Assembly: GCA_944387425.1 (NCBI GenBank)
Contig: CALXEV010000019.1
Coordinates: 1-33,607, forward strand
DNA length: 33,607 nt
Direction: 5' to 3'
DNA from: an uncultured Clostridia bacterium
GTDB taxonomy: Bacteria; Bacillota; Clostridia; TANB77; CAG-508
The notes beneath the pieces were generated by a model. The model was not told where the DNA came from. It did not search any database and worked only from the letters and a program-made list of their open reading frames with translations. Within the stretch, counting starts at the first letter, position 1. Each line of letters begins with the position of its first letter. Of the stretch, positions 16,030 to 23,753 are shown piece by piece. A program made the translations under genes and the position numbers.

Positions 16030-16149
16030 ATGATGAAATTCTTAGCAAAAATAGCTGAAAAATATGCTAAAGCTACAAACACAACATGTCTAATAGCTTG
16101 GTGGGGACATCAACCAAAGATGCCAAAATCTTTAATAAAAAAAGACTAA
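16030..16149 (+). CDS. agrD: AgrD-like autoinducing peptide precursor
   Basis: A 39-residue peptide with the three AgrD parts: an amphipathic N-terminal helix (MMKFLAKIAEKYAKATN), a core with the only cysteine (Cys20 in TTCLIAWWG), and a conserved recognition tail HQPKMPKSLIKKD (27-39). The tail fits the xxPKxPxxL pattern that AgrB needs. AAGGGGG lies 8 bases before the first of two adjacent ATG codons. There are six residues between Cys20 and HQPK. Clostridial precursors that I recall have four, so the mature ring is either a five-residue ring ending at Trp24 or a larger one. The mature peptide cannot be fixed from the sequence. Confidence 0.92.
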   Translation: MMKFLAKIAEKYAKATNTTCLIAWWGHQPKMPKSLIKKD

Positions 16150-16193
16150 TTCGAAAAGTAAAAATACTTAAATATTATAATTCAATTCAATTA

Positions 16194-16221
16194 AAAATGA
16201 GACTTGAAAAAGTCTCATTTT
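16194..16221. terminator. Bidirectional terminator between agrD and agrC
   Basis: A perfect 12-bp stem (AAAATGAGACTT at 16194-16205 and its complement at 16210-16221) with a GAAA loop is flanked by A and T tracts. It serves both agrBD (plus) and agrAC (minus), and overlaps the agrC stop codon. Confidence 0.88.
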
Positions 16222-17587
16222 ATATTTTTAAATCATAAATAAATAGTTCTTGCTTAAAATATTGTTCATTTTTAGTTGTATATAAATCTAAGTTTGTACT
16301 TCTTTTTACATAATTTGAAACTTCCCAAAGTCCGATGCCTGAATGATTTTCTTTACTAGAAACACCTTTTTTGAAAATTTCACTAATATCAACATTTTTA
16401 TTAGAATATGTATTTTCAACTGTTATGACAGCTCTATGATTTCTATTTTCTCTTCTTAAAGATATTCTTACAATCTTTTCCTCACATTTTTGTGCTTCTT
16501 CTATAGCATTATCAGCTAAAATCCCAAGAATTCTTGATAATTTATATGTATTAATAGGCACTTCATCAAGTTTTATGAAGAAATCAATATCAAGTCTAAC
16601 ACCAAGATTAGTTGCTTTTTGAAATTTACTATTTAACAAACTATATATTCCAGGATTATTTATGGTTCTTGGATTTATTAAAGATAAATTATTGGCAATT
16701 TGACAATCTTTTTTCATTTCTGTAAAGTAGGATTTTAATCCAACTATATCATTGGTTTCTATATATCCATCAAGTGATGCAACTATATTATCAAAATCAT
16801 GTTTAAAACCTTTAACTTTATCATATAAAAATTCTAAAGATTTATTATATTCTTCAGCATTTTGTAATTCCATTTTTGTACTTGCTAATTTAATCATACG
16901 AGAAAAGCTATAGATGCTAATTCCTAAAAATGAAATTAATAATATAAAATTAAATATACTCATAATTGTTGGTACTATTTCAATATAGTAAGAAGTTATT
17001 ACTAGTTGCATACATAATGTTGAAAGACCAATAATTAAGTTAATGCAAAGTATAAAAATAGTTTTCTTATCTAATATATCTATTAAATCAAGATTGAACT
17101 TGATTTTTTTAAACTTTTTGAAAAATATATAAATAATAAAAATTATAAAATATAAAAATATTAAATAAGGTACTCTATATATTGGTATACTCATAAATTC
17201 ATCTGCTGAAATATTTAGAACTGTTAAATATGGATTTTGTATTAATATATTTAACATTCCAAATGTAAATATAGATATCAGTAAAGACAAGAAACTTTTT
17301 AAAAGACTTAGTTTAAAAATGAATTTTATTAGTAAAAACATACAAGTATAGTTAAACAAAACATTAAATGGAGATGATAAAACAACTGCACTTATAATAC
17401 TAATAATGGTATTTGAAACGACAAATGCAATTTTTTGTTTTAAGGTTGCATTTATATTTAAAATCACCAAAAACAATGACATAAGAAGAATTGACTCTAC
17501 TGGGTATAAAGGCAAAACTAGTATATTTACTAAAAATACATTTTCACTACATAGTAAATTCCCAATATTATTGAGTAATTGAAGCAT
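16220..17587 (-). CDS. agrC: AgrC-like sensor histidine kinase
   Basis: A 455-residue sensor kinase. About six membrane spans fill residues 15-230 and would bind the AgrD-derived peptide outside the cell. The dimerisation and phosphoacceptor segment VKGFKHDFDNIVASL has His263. The ATPase domain has the N box LADNAIEEAQKC and a G box with SGIGLWEV, the reduced form typical of the AgrC/HPK10 group. ATG follows GGAGGT by 8 bases and lies inside the last 20 bases of agrA, so the pair is translationally coupled with agrA first, the reverse of the staphylococcal order. Confidence 0.93.
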   Translation of the reverse strand: MLQLLNNIGNLLCSENVFLVNILVLPLYPVESILLMSLFLVILNINATLKQKIAFVVSNTIISIISAVVLSSPFNVLFNYTCMFLLIKFIFKLSLLKSFLSLLISIFTFGMLNILIQNPYLTVLNISADEFMSIPIYRVPYLIFLYFIIFIIYIFFKKFKKIKFNLDLIDILDKKTIFILCINLIIGLSTLCMQLVITSYYIEIVPTIMSIFNFILLISFLGISIYSFSRMIKLASTKMELQNAEEYNKSLEFLYDKVKGFKHDFDNIVASLDGYIETNDIVGLKSYFTEMKKDCQIANNLSLINPRTINNPGIYSLLNSKFQKATNLGVRLDIDFFIKLDEVPINTYKLSRILGILADNAIEEAQKCEEKIVRISLRRENRNHRAVITVENTYSNKNVDISEIFKKGVSSKENHSGIGLWEVSNYVKRSTNLDLYTTKNEQYFKQELFIYDLKI

Positions 17588-18287
17588 ATTTAATAACCTC
17601 CATGAAAGTTTCTTTATATTTTGGTCCTATATAACAAAAAGTTCCATTTTTAAAGAAAATCGTATTATCGACAGAATTAACGTAATCTATATTTTTTACA
17701 TTAACAATAAAAGATTTATGACAACGCACATAATTTTCAGGTAATATATCTAATATTTTATTAAATGTGCTATATGCTTCATAATCTCTCATAAAAGAAT
17801 GATATATAATTTTCATTCCTGATTTTTCTATAAATTGAATGGTATCTAAATCAATATAAGTACCTTTAGTATCGATTTGTAAAAATTTAGTATTGTTTGT
17901 AGTTGCATCTTCAAATAATCTAGTTAACGTTGAAGTAATTGTTTCTAGATTAACAGATCCTTTTATAAGATAATCAAAAGTTGTATATTTATATGCTTCT
18001 AAAACATATTCAAAATGACTAGTTATAAATATAAGGTAACATTCTTTGCTTATTTTTCGAATTTGATTTGCAATATCTAGACCAGTTAATTTTGAGGATT
18101 TAAACTCTATATCTAAAACCACAACGTCCACACTATTAGAAGACACAAATGAAATAAGCTCATTGTAGTCTGTTGTTTTTAATATTATTTCTGCATTAAA
18201 ATTATTTTTTATGAAAGACTTCTCAAATAGTGCTGAAAGTCTGTTAACCATATAAATTTCATCATCACAAATTACGAATTTTAGCAT
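17568..18287 (-). CDS. agrA: AgrA-like response regulator with LytTR DNA-binding domain
   Basis: A 239-residue regulator. The receiver domain (1-120) has the acidic pocket CDDE (7-10), phosphoacceptor Asp59 in VVVLDIEF, Thr89 in FITSH and a conserved Lys near 114 (YLIKGS). The LytTR domain (about 135-235) includes YVRCHKSFIVNVKNI, the recognition segment of the family. SD GGAGGT precedes the ATG. It would be phosphorylated by AgrC and bind direct repeats upstream of its targets. Such a repeat pair is suggested at 15222-15253. Confidence 0.93.
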   Translation of the reverse strand: MLKFVICDDEIYMVNRLSALFEKSFIKNNFNAEIILKTTDYNELISFVSSNSVDVVVLDIEFKSSKLTGLDIANQIRKISKECYLIFITSHFEYVLEAYKYTTFDYLIKGSVNLETITSTLTRLFEDATTNNTKFLQIDTKGTYIDLDTIQFIEKSGMKIIYHSFMRDYEAYSTFNKILDILPENYVRCHKSFIVNVKNIDYVNSVDNTIFFKNGTFCYIGPKYKETFMEVIKYASITQ

Positions 18288-18342
18288 ACTTAACCTCCAA
18301 AAGTACTCAAAAATCTACAAAATCAACAAAAATTCATAAATT

Positions 18343-18371
18343 AATATAAAACAAATTATAAAAAAAGTCAA
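18343..18371 (-). promoter_or_regulatory. SigA-type promoter of agrA-agrC
   Basis: On the minus strand, TTGACT (18366-18371) and TATATT (18343-18348) are 17 bases apart, about 55 bases upstream of the agrA start. Confidence 0.7.
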
Positions 18372-18379
18372 TACGCTAT

Positions 18380-18407
18380 CTGAATACATGAGTCTTGCTA
18401 TACTCAG
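18380..18407. promoter_or_regulatory. Imperfect dyad upstream of the agrA promoter
   Basis: CTGAATA (18380-18386) and TACTCAG (18401-18407) are inverted with one mismatch, just upstream of the agrA -35 box. The segment up to about 18440, including GGAATGGGTGCGGCATATTGG, is clearly richer in G+C than the surrounding intergenic DNA, suggesting a conserved site or RNA. I do not recognise it. Confidence 0.3.
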
Positions 18408-18466
18408 TGATTGGAATGGGTGCGGCATATTGGAACAGAATTTAAAAACCAAAAAATGTAATTTAA

Positions 18467-18495
18467 GTGATATTTTATTTTCTCTTTCATAAAAT
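18467..18495 (+). promoter_or_regulatory. Possible sporulation-sigma promoter of pdaA
   Basis: GTGATATT (18467-18474) and CATAAAAT (18488-18495) with a 13-base spacer resemble a SigE-type mother-cell promoter. They lie upstream of pdaA-yqfC-yqfD, where no convincing SigA promoter is seen. The match is loose. Confidence 0.25.
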
Positions 18496-18523
18496 TAAAA
18501 AAAGAAAAATATGAGGAGGAGTA

Positions 18524-19327
18524 ATGAATAAAAAATATATATATTTATTGTTAATTATCATTTTAATTATTATTTGCGTATTTGTTATACAGAAATATAA
18601 TGAAAATACTATTTATACTAGTTCAAATGTTACTGGTTATGATAATAAAAAAATAGAATGGGGAATAAAAAGAAACAGTAATCATGAACAACCTGATTTA
18701 GGGAGCAAAAATAAAGAACTGATGGAGAAATACAATGGACTTTGTATAGGAAATAATAGTAAAAAAAATATTTATTTAACATTTGATGCTGGCTATGAAG
18801 CTGGATATACTATTAAAATTCTTGATGTTTTAAAAGAAAAAGGAGTTAGTGCAACATTTTTTATAACATCACATTATCTAAATACTGCAGATGAACAAGT
18901 AAAAAGAATGATTGAAGAAGGACATACAATTGGAAATCATACAGTAAATCATAAATGCATGCCAGAGATAACAGATGAAGAAATAGAACAAGAAGTAATG
19001 AAACTTCATCAAGCTGTATATGAAAAGTATAATTATGAAATGAGATACATAAGACCACCAAAAGGTGAATTTAGTGAAAGAACATTAAAAAAGTGTGAAG
19101 ATTTAGGATATAAAACTGTAATGTGGAGTTTTGCATATTGTGATTGGGACGAAAATAAACAACCAACCATAGAAGAAGGAAAAAAGAAAATAGTTGATAA
19201 TTTCCATCCAGGAGAAATAATATTACTACACTCAAATTCTAAAACAAATTCAGAAATATTAGCAGATATTATAGATGAAGCAAGAAATCAGGGATATGAA
19301 TTTAAAAGTTTAGACGAATTTGAATAA
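18524..19327 (+). CDS. pdaA: PdaA-like polysaccharide deacetylase (spore cortex muramic-lactam enzyme)
   Basis: A 267-residue NodB-fold deacetylase with an N-terminal signal anchor (residues 4-23). The catalytic motif is LTFDAGYEAGYT with Asp88; the zinc motif NHTVNH (138-143) gives His139 and His143; later motifs include RPPKGEFS and ILLHSNS. The FDxGYExGYT form and the flanking residues fit PdaA, which removes the N-acetyl group from stem-less muramic acid so that cortex muramic delta-lactam can form. GAGGAGG lies close before the ATG. Two more sporulation genes follow closely, which supports the sporulation assignment over general chitin or xylan deacetylases. Confidence 0.85.
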   Translation: MNKKYIYLLLIIILIIICVFVIQKYNENTIYTSSNVTGYDNKKIEWGIKRNSNHEQPDLGSKNKELMEKYNGLCIGNNSKKNIYLTFDAGYEAGYTIKILDVLKEKGVSATFFITSHYLNTADEQVKRMIEEGHTIGNHTVNHKCMPEITDEEIEQEVMKLHQAVYEKYNYEMRYIRPPKGEFSERTLKKCEDLGYKTVMWSFAYCDWDENKQPTIEEGKKKIVDNFHPGEIILLHSNSKTNSEILADIIDEARNQGYEFKSLDEFE

Positions 19328-19338
19328 GGAGGAAAACT

Positions 19339-19617
19339 ATGAAAAAGAAGAAAACAAACAAGATAGAAAAAATGCTTGAACTACCAGAAGAAATATATTC
19401 TGATAACCCTAAAATAACAATAACAGGCTTTAATGAAATAATATTAGAAAATTATAAAGGAATATTGGAATATGAAGAATGTTTTGCAAGTATAAGTACA
19501 TATATTGGTGTTATCAATATAAACGGAAACAATATTAATTTAGAAAAAATGACAAATGATGATATAAAAATTACTGGAAAAATTGAAAGTATAGAATTAG
19601 ATAGGATTGAAGACTAA
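19339..19617 (+). CDS. yqfC: Sporulation protein YqfC
   Basis: A 92-residue protein of the YabP/YqfC family, near the usual length. It contains the family pattern PKITITGFNEIILENYKGILEY split over residues 24-45 and an ending ITGKIESIEL. It has no membrane span. YqfC is a conserved mother-cell protein of endospore formers with no known reaction. AAGGAGG lies directly before the start, 11 bases after pdaA, and yqfD follows 33 bases downstream, the usual order. Confidence 0.82.
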   Translation: MKKKKTNKIEKMLELPEEIYSDNPKITITGFNEIILENYKGILEYEECFASISTYIGVININGNNINLEKMTNDDIKITGKIESIELDRIED

Positions 19618-19650
19618 GAAGATATAAGAACTTAAGGGAGAGGAGAATAT

Positions 19651-20775
19651 ATGTTAATAAAAATACTACTGAAGTACATATTAGGTTATGTAAGAATAGC
19701 AGTAGAAGGATATTATATTGAAAGATTTATAAACATATGTACAACAAATAAAATATTAATATGGAATTTAAAAAGAGAAAAAGGAGTTAAGCTGTATTTA
19801 AATATAGGAATTAAAGATTTTTATAGAGCAGTAAAGGTTGCTAAAAAACTAAAATGTAGAATTAAAATTCTAAAAAGAAAAGGTGTACCATTTATTACAA
19901 ATAGATATAGGAAAAGAAAAATATTTATATTATCATTAATAATGATTATATTTGCAATCTCCTTTAGTTCAAACTATATTTGGAATATAGAAATTCAAGT
20001 TGAAGATAATTTACAAATAAATAGTTTAAAAGAAGATATAAAAGAAGCGGGATTATCCACAGGAATGAATAAAAAACGAATTGACACTGAAGAAATTTCA
20101 AACAAAATCAGATTAAATAGAAGTGATATATCATGGATTGGAATTGAATTAAAAGGAACAAATGCAATAGTAAAGGTTGTAAAAGCAAAAGAAGCTCCAG
20201 AAATAATAGATGAAACAGAATATTGTAATATAGTATCTACAAAAGATGCTGTTATAACGAAAATTATTGCACAAAATGGTACATCTAATGTAAATGTTGG
20301 TGATGAAGTCAAAACTGGTCAAATATTAATAAGTGGAACAATGGAAGGGAAGTATACAGGAATAAGATATGTACATAGTTTAGGAGAAGTAGAAGGCATA
20401 GTTAAATACACTAAAAGTGTTCAAATTCCATATGAAGAAAAGAAAATGGTCAAAACAGGAAATAAAGAAACGAAATATGGAATAAAAATAAATAATTTTC
20501 AAATAAATTTTTATAAAACTCTTTCAAAATTTGAAATTTGTGATACAATAGAAGAAAATAAAAAGTTAAAAATATTTTCAAACTTATATTTGCCTATTTC
20601 CGTAATAAAAACAACAAATGAAGAATTAGAAGAAATTACAATTGAACATACTAAAGAAGAAGCAATAGAAATTGGAACAAAACAATTAGAAGAGGAATTA
20701 GTGCAAGAAATTGGTAGTAATAAAAACATACTTCGGAAAAGACACAAATGTACAAGAAGAACAAAATTATATTGA
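19651..20775 (+). CDS. yqfD: Sporulation protein YqfD, 3' end frameshifted
   Basis: The open frame gives 374 residues. The N-terminal cytoplasmic part (1-88) includes KREKGVKLYLNIGIKDF and is followed by one membrane span (about 92-112, IFILSLIMIIFAISFSS). An extracytoplasmic, FtsQ-like region follows with WIGIELKGTNAIVKV, and the order fits YqfD. The last residues (LRKRHKCTRRTKLY) do not look like the family. The plausible end, with YIEVTVTYEVIENIG, lies in the +1 frame and runs to a stop at 20861-20863. Dropping one A from the run at 20722-20726 joins the frames and gives about 403 residues, near the family norm. Either the assembly has an extra A or the tail is truly altered. Confidence 0.85.
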   Translation: MLIKILLKYILGYVRIAVEGYYIERFINICTTNKILIWNLKREKGVKLYLNIGIKDFYRAVKVAKKLKCRIKILKRKGVPFITNRYRKRKIFILSLIMIIFAISFSSNYIWNIEIQVEDNLQINSLKEDIKEAGLSTGMNKKRIDTEEISNKIRLNRSDISWIGIELKGTNAIVKVVKAKEAPEIIDETEYCNIVSTKDAVITKIIAQNGTSNVNVGDEVKTGQILISGTMEGKYTGIRYVHSLGEVEGIVKYTKSVQIPYEEKKMVKTGNKETKYGIKINNFQINFYKTLSKFEICDTIEENKKLKIFSNLYLPISVIKTTNEELEEITIEHTKEEAIEIGTKQLEEELVQEIGSNKNILRKRHKCTRRTKLY

Positions 20776-20863
20776 AGTAACTGTAACATATGAAGTCATT
20801 GAAAATATAGGAACGCAGGAAAAAATAGAGGAAATACCGCAAACAGAAGAAATACAAGAATAA
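20727..20863 (+). pseudogene. yqfD: Out-of-frame 3' tail of yqfD
   Basis: In the frame one base after that of the main yqfD reading frame, this stretch codes a tail with GKDTNVQEEQNYIEVTVTYE followed by VIENIG and a Glu-rich end before TAA at 20861-20863. It overlaps the shorter in-frame end at 20775 and has no start of its own. Confidence 0.65.
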
Positions 20864-20901
20864 TATTACCTGCCTACCCAAAACTTAGAAAGGATGTAGT
20901 T

Positions 20902-22116
20902 ATGGAAGAAAGAAGTCTAAGAGTTGTAGGAACAGATAAAACATTTTTTAATAAGTTAACAAATACATTAAGTAAATTATTAATACCAACACAAATAGGT
21001 ATTAATGGAATGAGAATTAGCATAAAAAGAAATGCTTTATTAAAAGCGTTTGAAGCAACGATTGATGGTGCAAAATCTGATGAACAAGATGAAATTGAAA
21101 AAAAATATGAAGATGCATATACAGCATATTTAGAAACACTAGACAAATATGTACTAGATACAATATATAAAAAAGTAAAAAATAATACAGCAAGTCAAGT
21201 TGAAAGTTTAGCTTTATCTCAATATTATAAAATTGTTCAATTAAAAGAAGCAGAATATTCTGAATATAAATACAAAAAACAACAATATCTAATAGAGTTA
21301 GATAAAGAAAATGTCCAAAATTCAGGAAAAGAAAAACTAATAGATAGATATCAAAAATTCTATGCATCAAAACAAGATACATTATATAAAGGATTGCTAA
21401 AAAGCTTTTCTATAAAATTAGCAGACAACACTAATGTATATGCTCCTTCAAATGACAATGTATATGAAAAAATCTTTGAAACATTAGAAGATTATATAAA
21501 AAATATATTACCATTAAAAATAAAAGAACCAGAACTAGAAAAAGTAGTTAAAGATTATGAAAAATATGAAAAGTTTGCAGTAGGAAAATTGGATGCAAAA
21601 GACAATATAGAAAAAAATATGCTTTTGTTAGGAATAAGTAGAAATCTATTTACTCATAGTTTACCTTTAGTTGTTGCAGAACAATGCTATAAAAAACTTT
21701 TAAAAGATGCAAGATGTCTAGTACAAGACACTAAAATTGCATCTAAAAGAGAAAAAACATATACTTTATTATTAAATTTAATAGAAGATTATAATGTACG
21801 TTTATTATCAACCAAAGTATATTGGGACAATACAAAAGAACGAGAAGATTTTAAAGAACTTTATACTCAATATAAAAATATTGAAAAATTAAAAACAACC
21901 AATTTTATAGAATATATTAAACAAAAAGAAATTTTATTTATTAAAGATGACTTGAAAAAAATTAAAGAAGAAAAAATTGATTATTCAAAACTAGAAAAAT
22001 ATTATAAGAGAAGACTTGTTGACTATGGTGCAATGAAAGAAATAAGATTAGGAAAAAGTCAAAATAAACATTATACAAAAAACAAAGAAGAAGTTGGAAT
22101 TAGAAAACTTGCTTAA
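20902..22116 (+). CDS. Unrecognised 404-residue helical protein in the usual phoH position
   Basis: I do not recognise this family. The protein is soluble, with no signal or membrane span, and is rich in Lys, Glu, Tyr and Leu with long predicted helices. Possible coiled coils lie around 65-180 and 300-365. A short motif-like start, TQIGINGMRISIKRNALLKAFEATIDG (about 30-56), is the least repetitive part. AAGGAT lies 8 bases before the ATG. The neighbourhood pdaA-yqfC-yqfD-X-ybeY matches the common Firmicute order yqfC-yqfD-phoH-ybeY, with this gene in place of the phoH ATPase; no Walker motif is present. A role in sporulation or ribosome maturation is suggested only by position. Confidence 0.75.
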   Translation: MEERSLRVVGTDKTFFNKLTNTLSKLLIPTQIGINGMRISIKRNALLKAFEATIDGAKSDEQDEIEKKYEDAYTAYLETLDKYVLDTIYKKVKNNTASQVESLALSQYYKIVQLKEAEYSEYKYKKQQYLIELDKENVQNSGKEKLIDRYQKFYASKQDTLYKGLLKSFSIKLADNTNVYAPSNDNVYEKIFETLEDYIKNILPLKIKEPELEKVVKDYEKYEKFAVGKLDAKDNIEKNMLLLGISRNLFTHSLPLVVAEQCYKKLLKDARCLVQDTKIASKREKTYTLLLNLIEDYNVRLLSTKVYWDNTKEREDFKELYTQYKNIEKLKTTNFIEYIKQKEILFIKDDLKKIKEEKIDYSKLEKYYKRRLVDYGAMKEIRLGKSQNKHYTKNKEEVGIRKLA

Positions 22117-22136
22117 GTGTAGTAGAAGGGAATAAT

Positions 22137-22613
22137 ATGTATCAATTAGAGTATTTAGATTTGGAAGAAAATTCAGAATATGAAAAAACAATAAAAAAAG
22201 TAATAGAAACATGTTTTAAAGAAGAAAAATTAGAAAATTCAAAATTATATATTAGTATTACATTAACAACACCAAGTAAAATACGAAAAATTAATAAAGA
22301 ATATCGTAATGTTGATAAAGAAACTGATGTATTATCTTTTCCAATGTTTGAAAAAAACGAATTAGAAGAAATGATTAAAAATAATCATTTTGAACATGAA
22401 GATGTGCTTGGAGATATTGTAATATCAATAGAAAGAGTAAAAGGACAAGCAATTGAATATGGTCATAGCTTTGAAAGAGAATTTGCATATATGCTTGTAC
22501 ATGGATTTTATCATTTAATGGGATATGATCATATTGAAGAAAATGATAAAATAATCATGAGAGGAAAAGAAGAAAATGTACTAAATAAACTTGGAATTAG
22601 GAGGAATGGGTAA
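22137..22613 (+). CDS. ybeY: Endoribonuclease YbeY
   Basis: A 158-residue YbeY of usual length. The zinc motif HGFYHLMGYDH (about 123-133) has its three histidines, and NKEYRNVDKETDVLSFPMFE is the conserved substrate-side segment. YbeY takes part in 16S rRNA 3'-end maturation and ribosome quality control. AGAAGGG lies 7 bases before the ATG. The stop is directly followed by the ATG of the next gene, so the two are coupled. Confidence 0.96.
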   Translation: MYQLEYLDLEENSEYEKTIKKVIETCFKEEKLENSKLYISITLTTPSKIRKINKEYRNVDKETDVLSFPMFEKNELEEMIKNNHFEHEDVLGDIVISIERVKGQAIEYGHSFEREFAYMLVHGFYHLMGYDHIEENDKIIMRGKEENVLNKLGIRRNG

Positions 22614-23738
22614 ATGAAGAATAAAGGAGTATTGATTCTACTTGCGATTTTATCTGTTCTAATAATTATTGCTGGAGGTATACTAATATACAAAATTACA
22701 CAAAATAAAGGTGAACAATCTAATACTGCTTCAGAATCAGATATTGAAACTGGACAAGGTGATGAAGAATTAGTTGTAAAACAAAAAGAACCTGAGATTT
22801 TTAAAGGGACAGATAGACCAATTGCGGTAATGATTGATAATCATACTGGAGCATGGCCACAAGCAAATTTAGAAAAAGCTTATTTGGTTTACGAAATTAT
22901 AGTTGAAGGTGGAGAAACTAGATTAATGGCAGTCTTCAAGGGACAAGACTTAGACAAAATAGGACCAGTAAGAAGTTCAAGACATTATTTTCTTGATTAT
23001 GCTTTGGAAAATGATGCTATCTATGTTCATCATGGATGGAGTCCTCAAGCACAAAGTGATATATCAAAACTAGGAGTAGATAATATTAATGGAATTCAAG
23101 AGAGCTCTTCAAACTTTTGGAGAGTAAAAGATAAATCTGCACCACATAATTTATTTACAAGTACAGAAAGTATTTTAAAAATTGCTGAAAGAAAAAGATA
23201 TTTAACAACTTCAAATAAAGAAAGTATTTTAAATTATGTTGGAACTGAATTTGACTTATCTGAAAAATATAAAACAACGACAACAACTACTACTGAAGAA
23301 AATGTGACTTCTGAGCAAACTCAGAAATTAACAATTCCAGTTAATGCAACAACTGTAACTATACCACATTCTAGTCTTCAAAAAGTAAAATATGAATACA
23401 ATACAGAAACAAAAAGATATACAAGATATGCTAGAGGAAAACTTCAAACAGATTATGAAACAGGTGAACCTGTGACAACAAAAAATATAATTATAACAAA
23501 GTGTGATAATTATACACTAACTGATAGTGAGAATAAAGGAAGACAAGGGCTTACAAACATAGGAACATTTGATGGATATTATATTACAAATGGTAAGGCA
23601 ATACCAATAAAATGCACTAAATCATCTAGAACTGCACAAACTATTTATAATGATTTAGATGGAAATGAAATTGATGTAAATGATGGTAATACATTTATAA
23701 ATATATGCCCAACTGATGCAAAAGTAGAAATAGAATAG
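22614..23738 (+). CDS. DUF3048 (YerB-type) membrane-anchored protein
   Basis: A 374-residue protein with a signal-anchor helix (residues 5-27) and two DUF3048 lobes. The first has PIAVMIDNHTGAWPQANLEKA (split here for length), YEIIVEGGETRLMAVF, IGPVRSSRHYFLDYALENDA and HHGWSPQA. The C-terminal lobe has KYEYNTETKRYTRYARGK and the paired segment ending in VEIE. A Thr-rich linker (about 222-232) divides them. The extracytoplasmic function is unknown. It starts directly at the ybeY stop, with AGGAGG inside the ybeY end. Confidence 0.88.
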   Translation: MKNKGVLILLAILSVLIIIAGGILIYKITQNKGEQSNTASESDIETGQGDEELVVKQKEPEIFKGTDRPIAVMIDNHTGAWPQANLEKAYLVYEIIVEGGETRLMAVFKGQDLDKIGPVRSSRHYFLDYALENDAIYVHHGWSPQAQSDISKLGVDNINGIQESSSNFWRVKDKSAPHNLFTSTESILKIAERKRYLTTSNKESILNYVGTEFDLSEKYKTTTTTTTEENVTSEQTQKLTIPVNATTVTIPHSSLQKVKYEYNTETKRYTRYARGKLQTDYETGEPVTTKNIIITKCDNYTLTDSENKGRQGLTNIGTFDGYYITNGKAIPIKCTKSSRTAQTIYNDLDGNEIDVNDGNTFINICPTDAKVEIE

Positions 23739-23753
23739 AAGGGATACAAAAGT

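Noticed and set aside
20718..20735. Programmed ribosomal frameshift in yqfD
   Set aside because: The AAAAAC run is not in the X XXY YYZ phase for -1 shifting to the homologous frame, and the needed shift is +1 with no stop codon or known stimulator; an indel is simpler.
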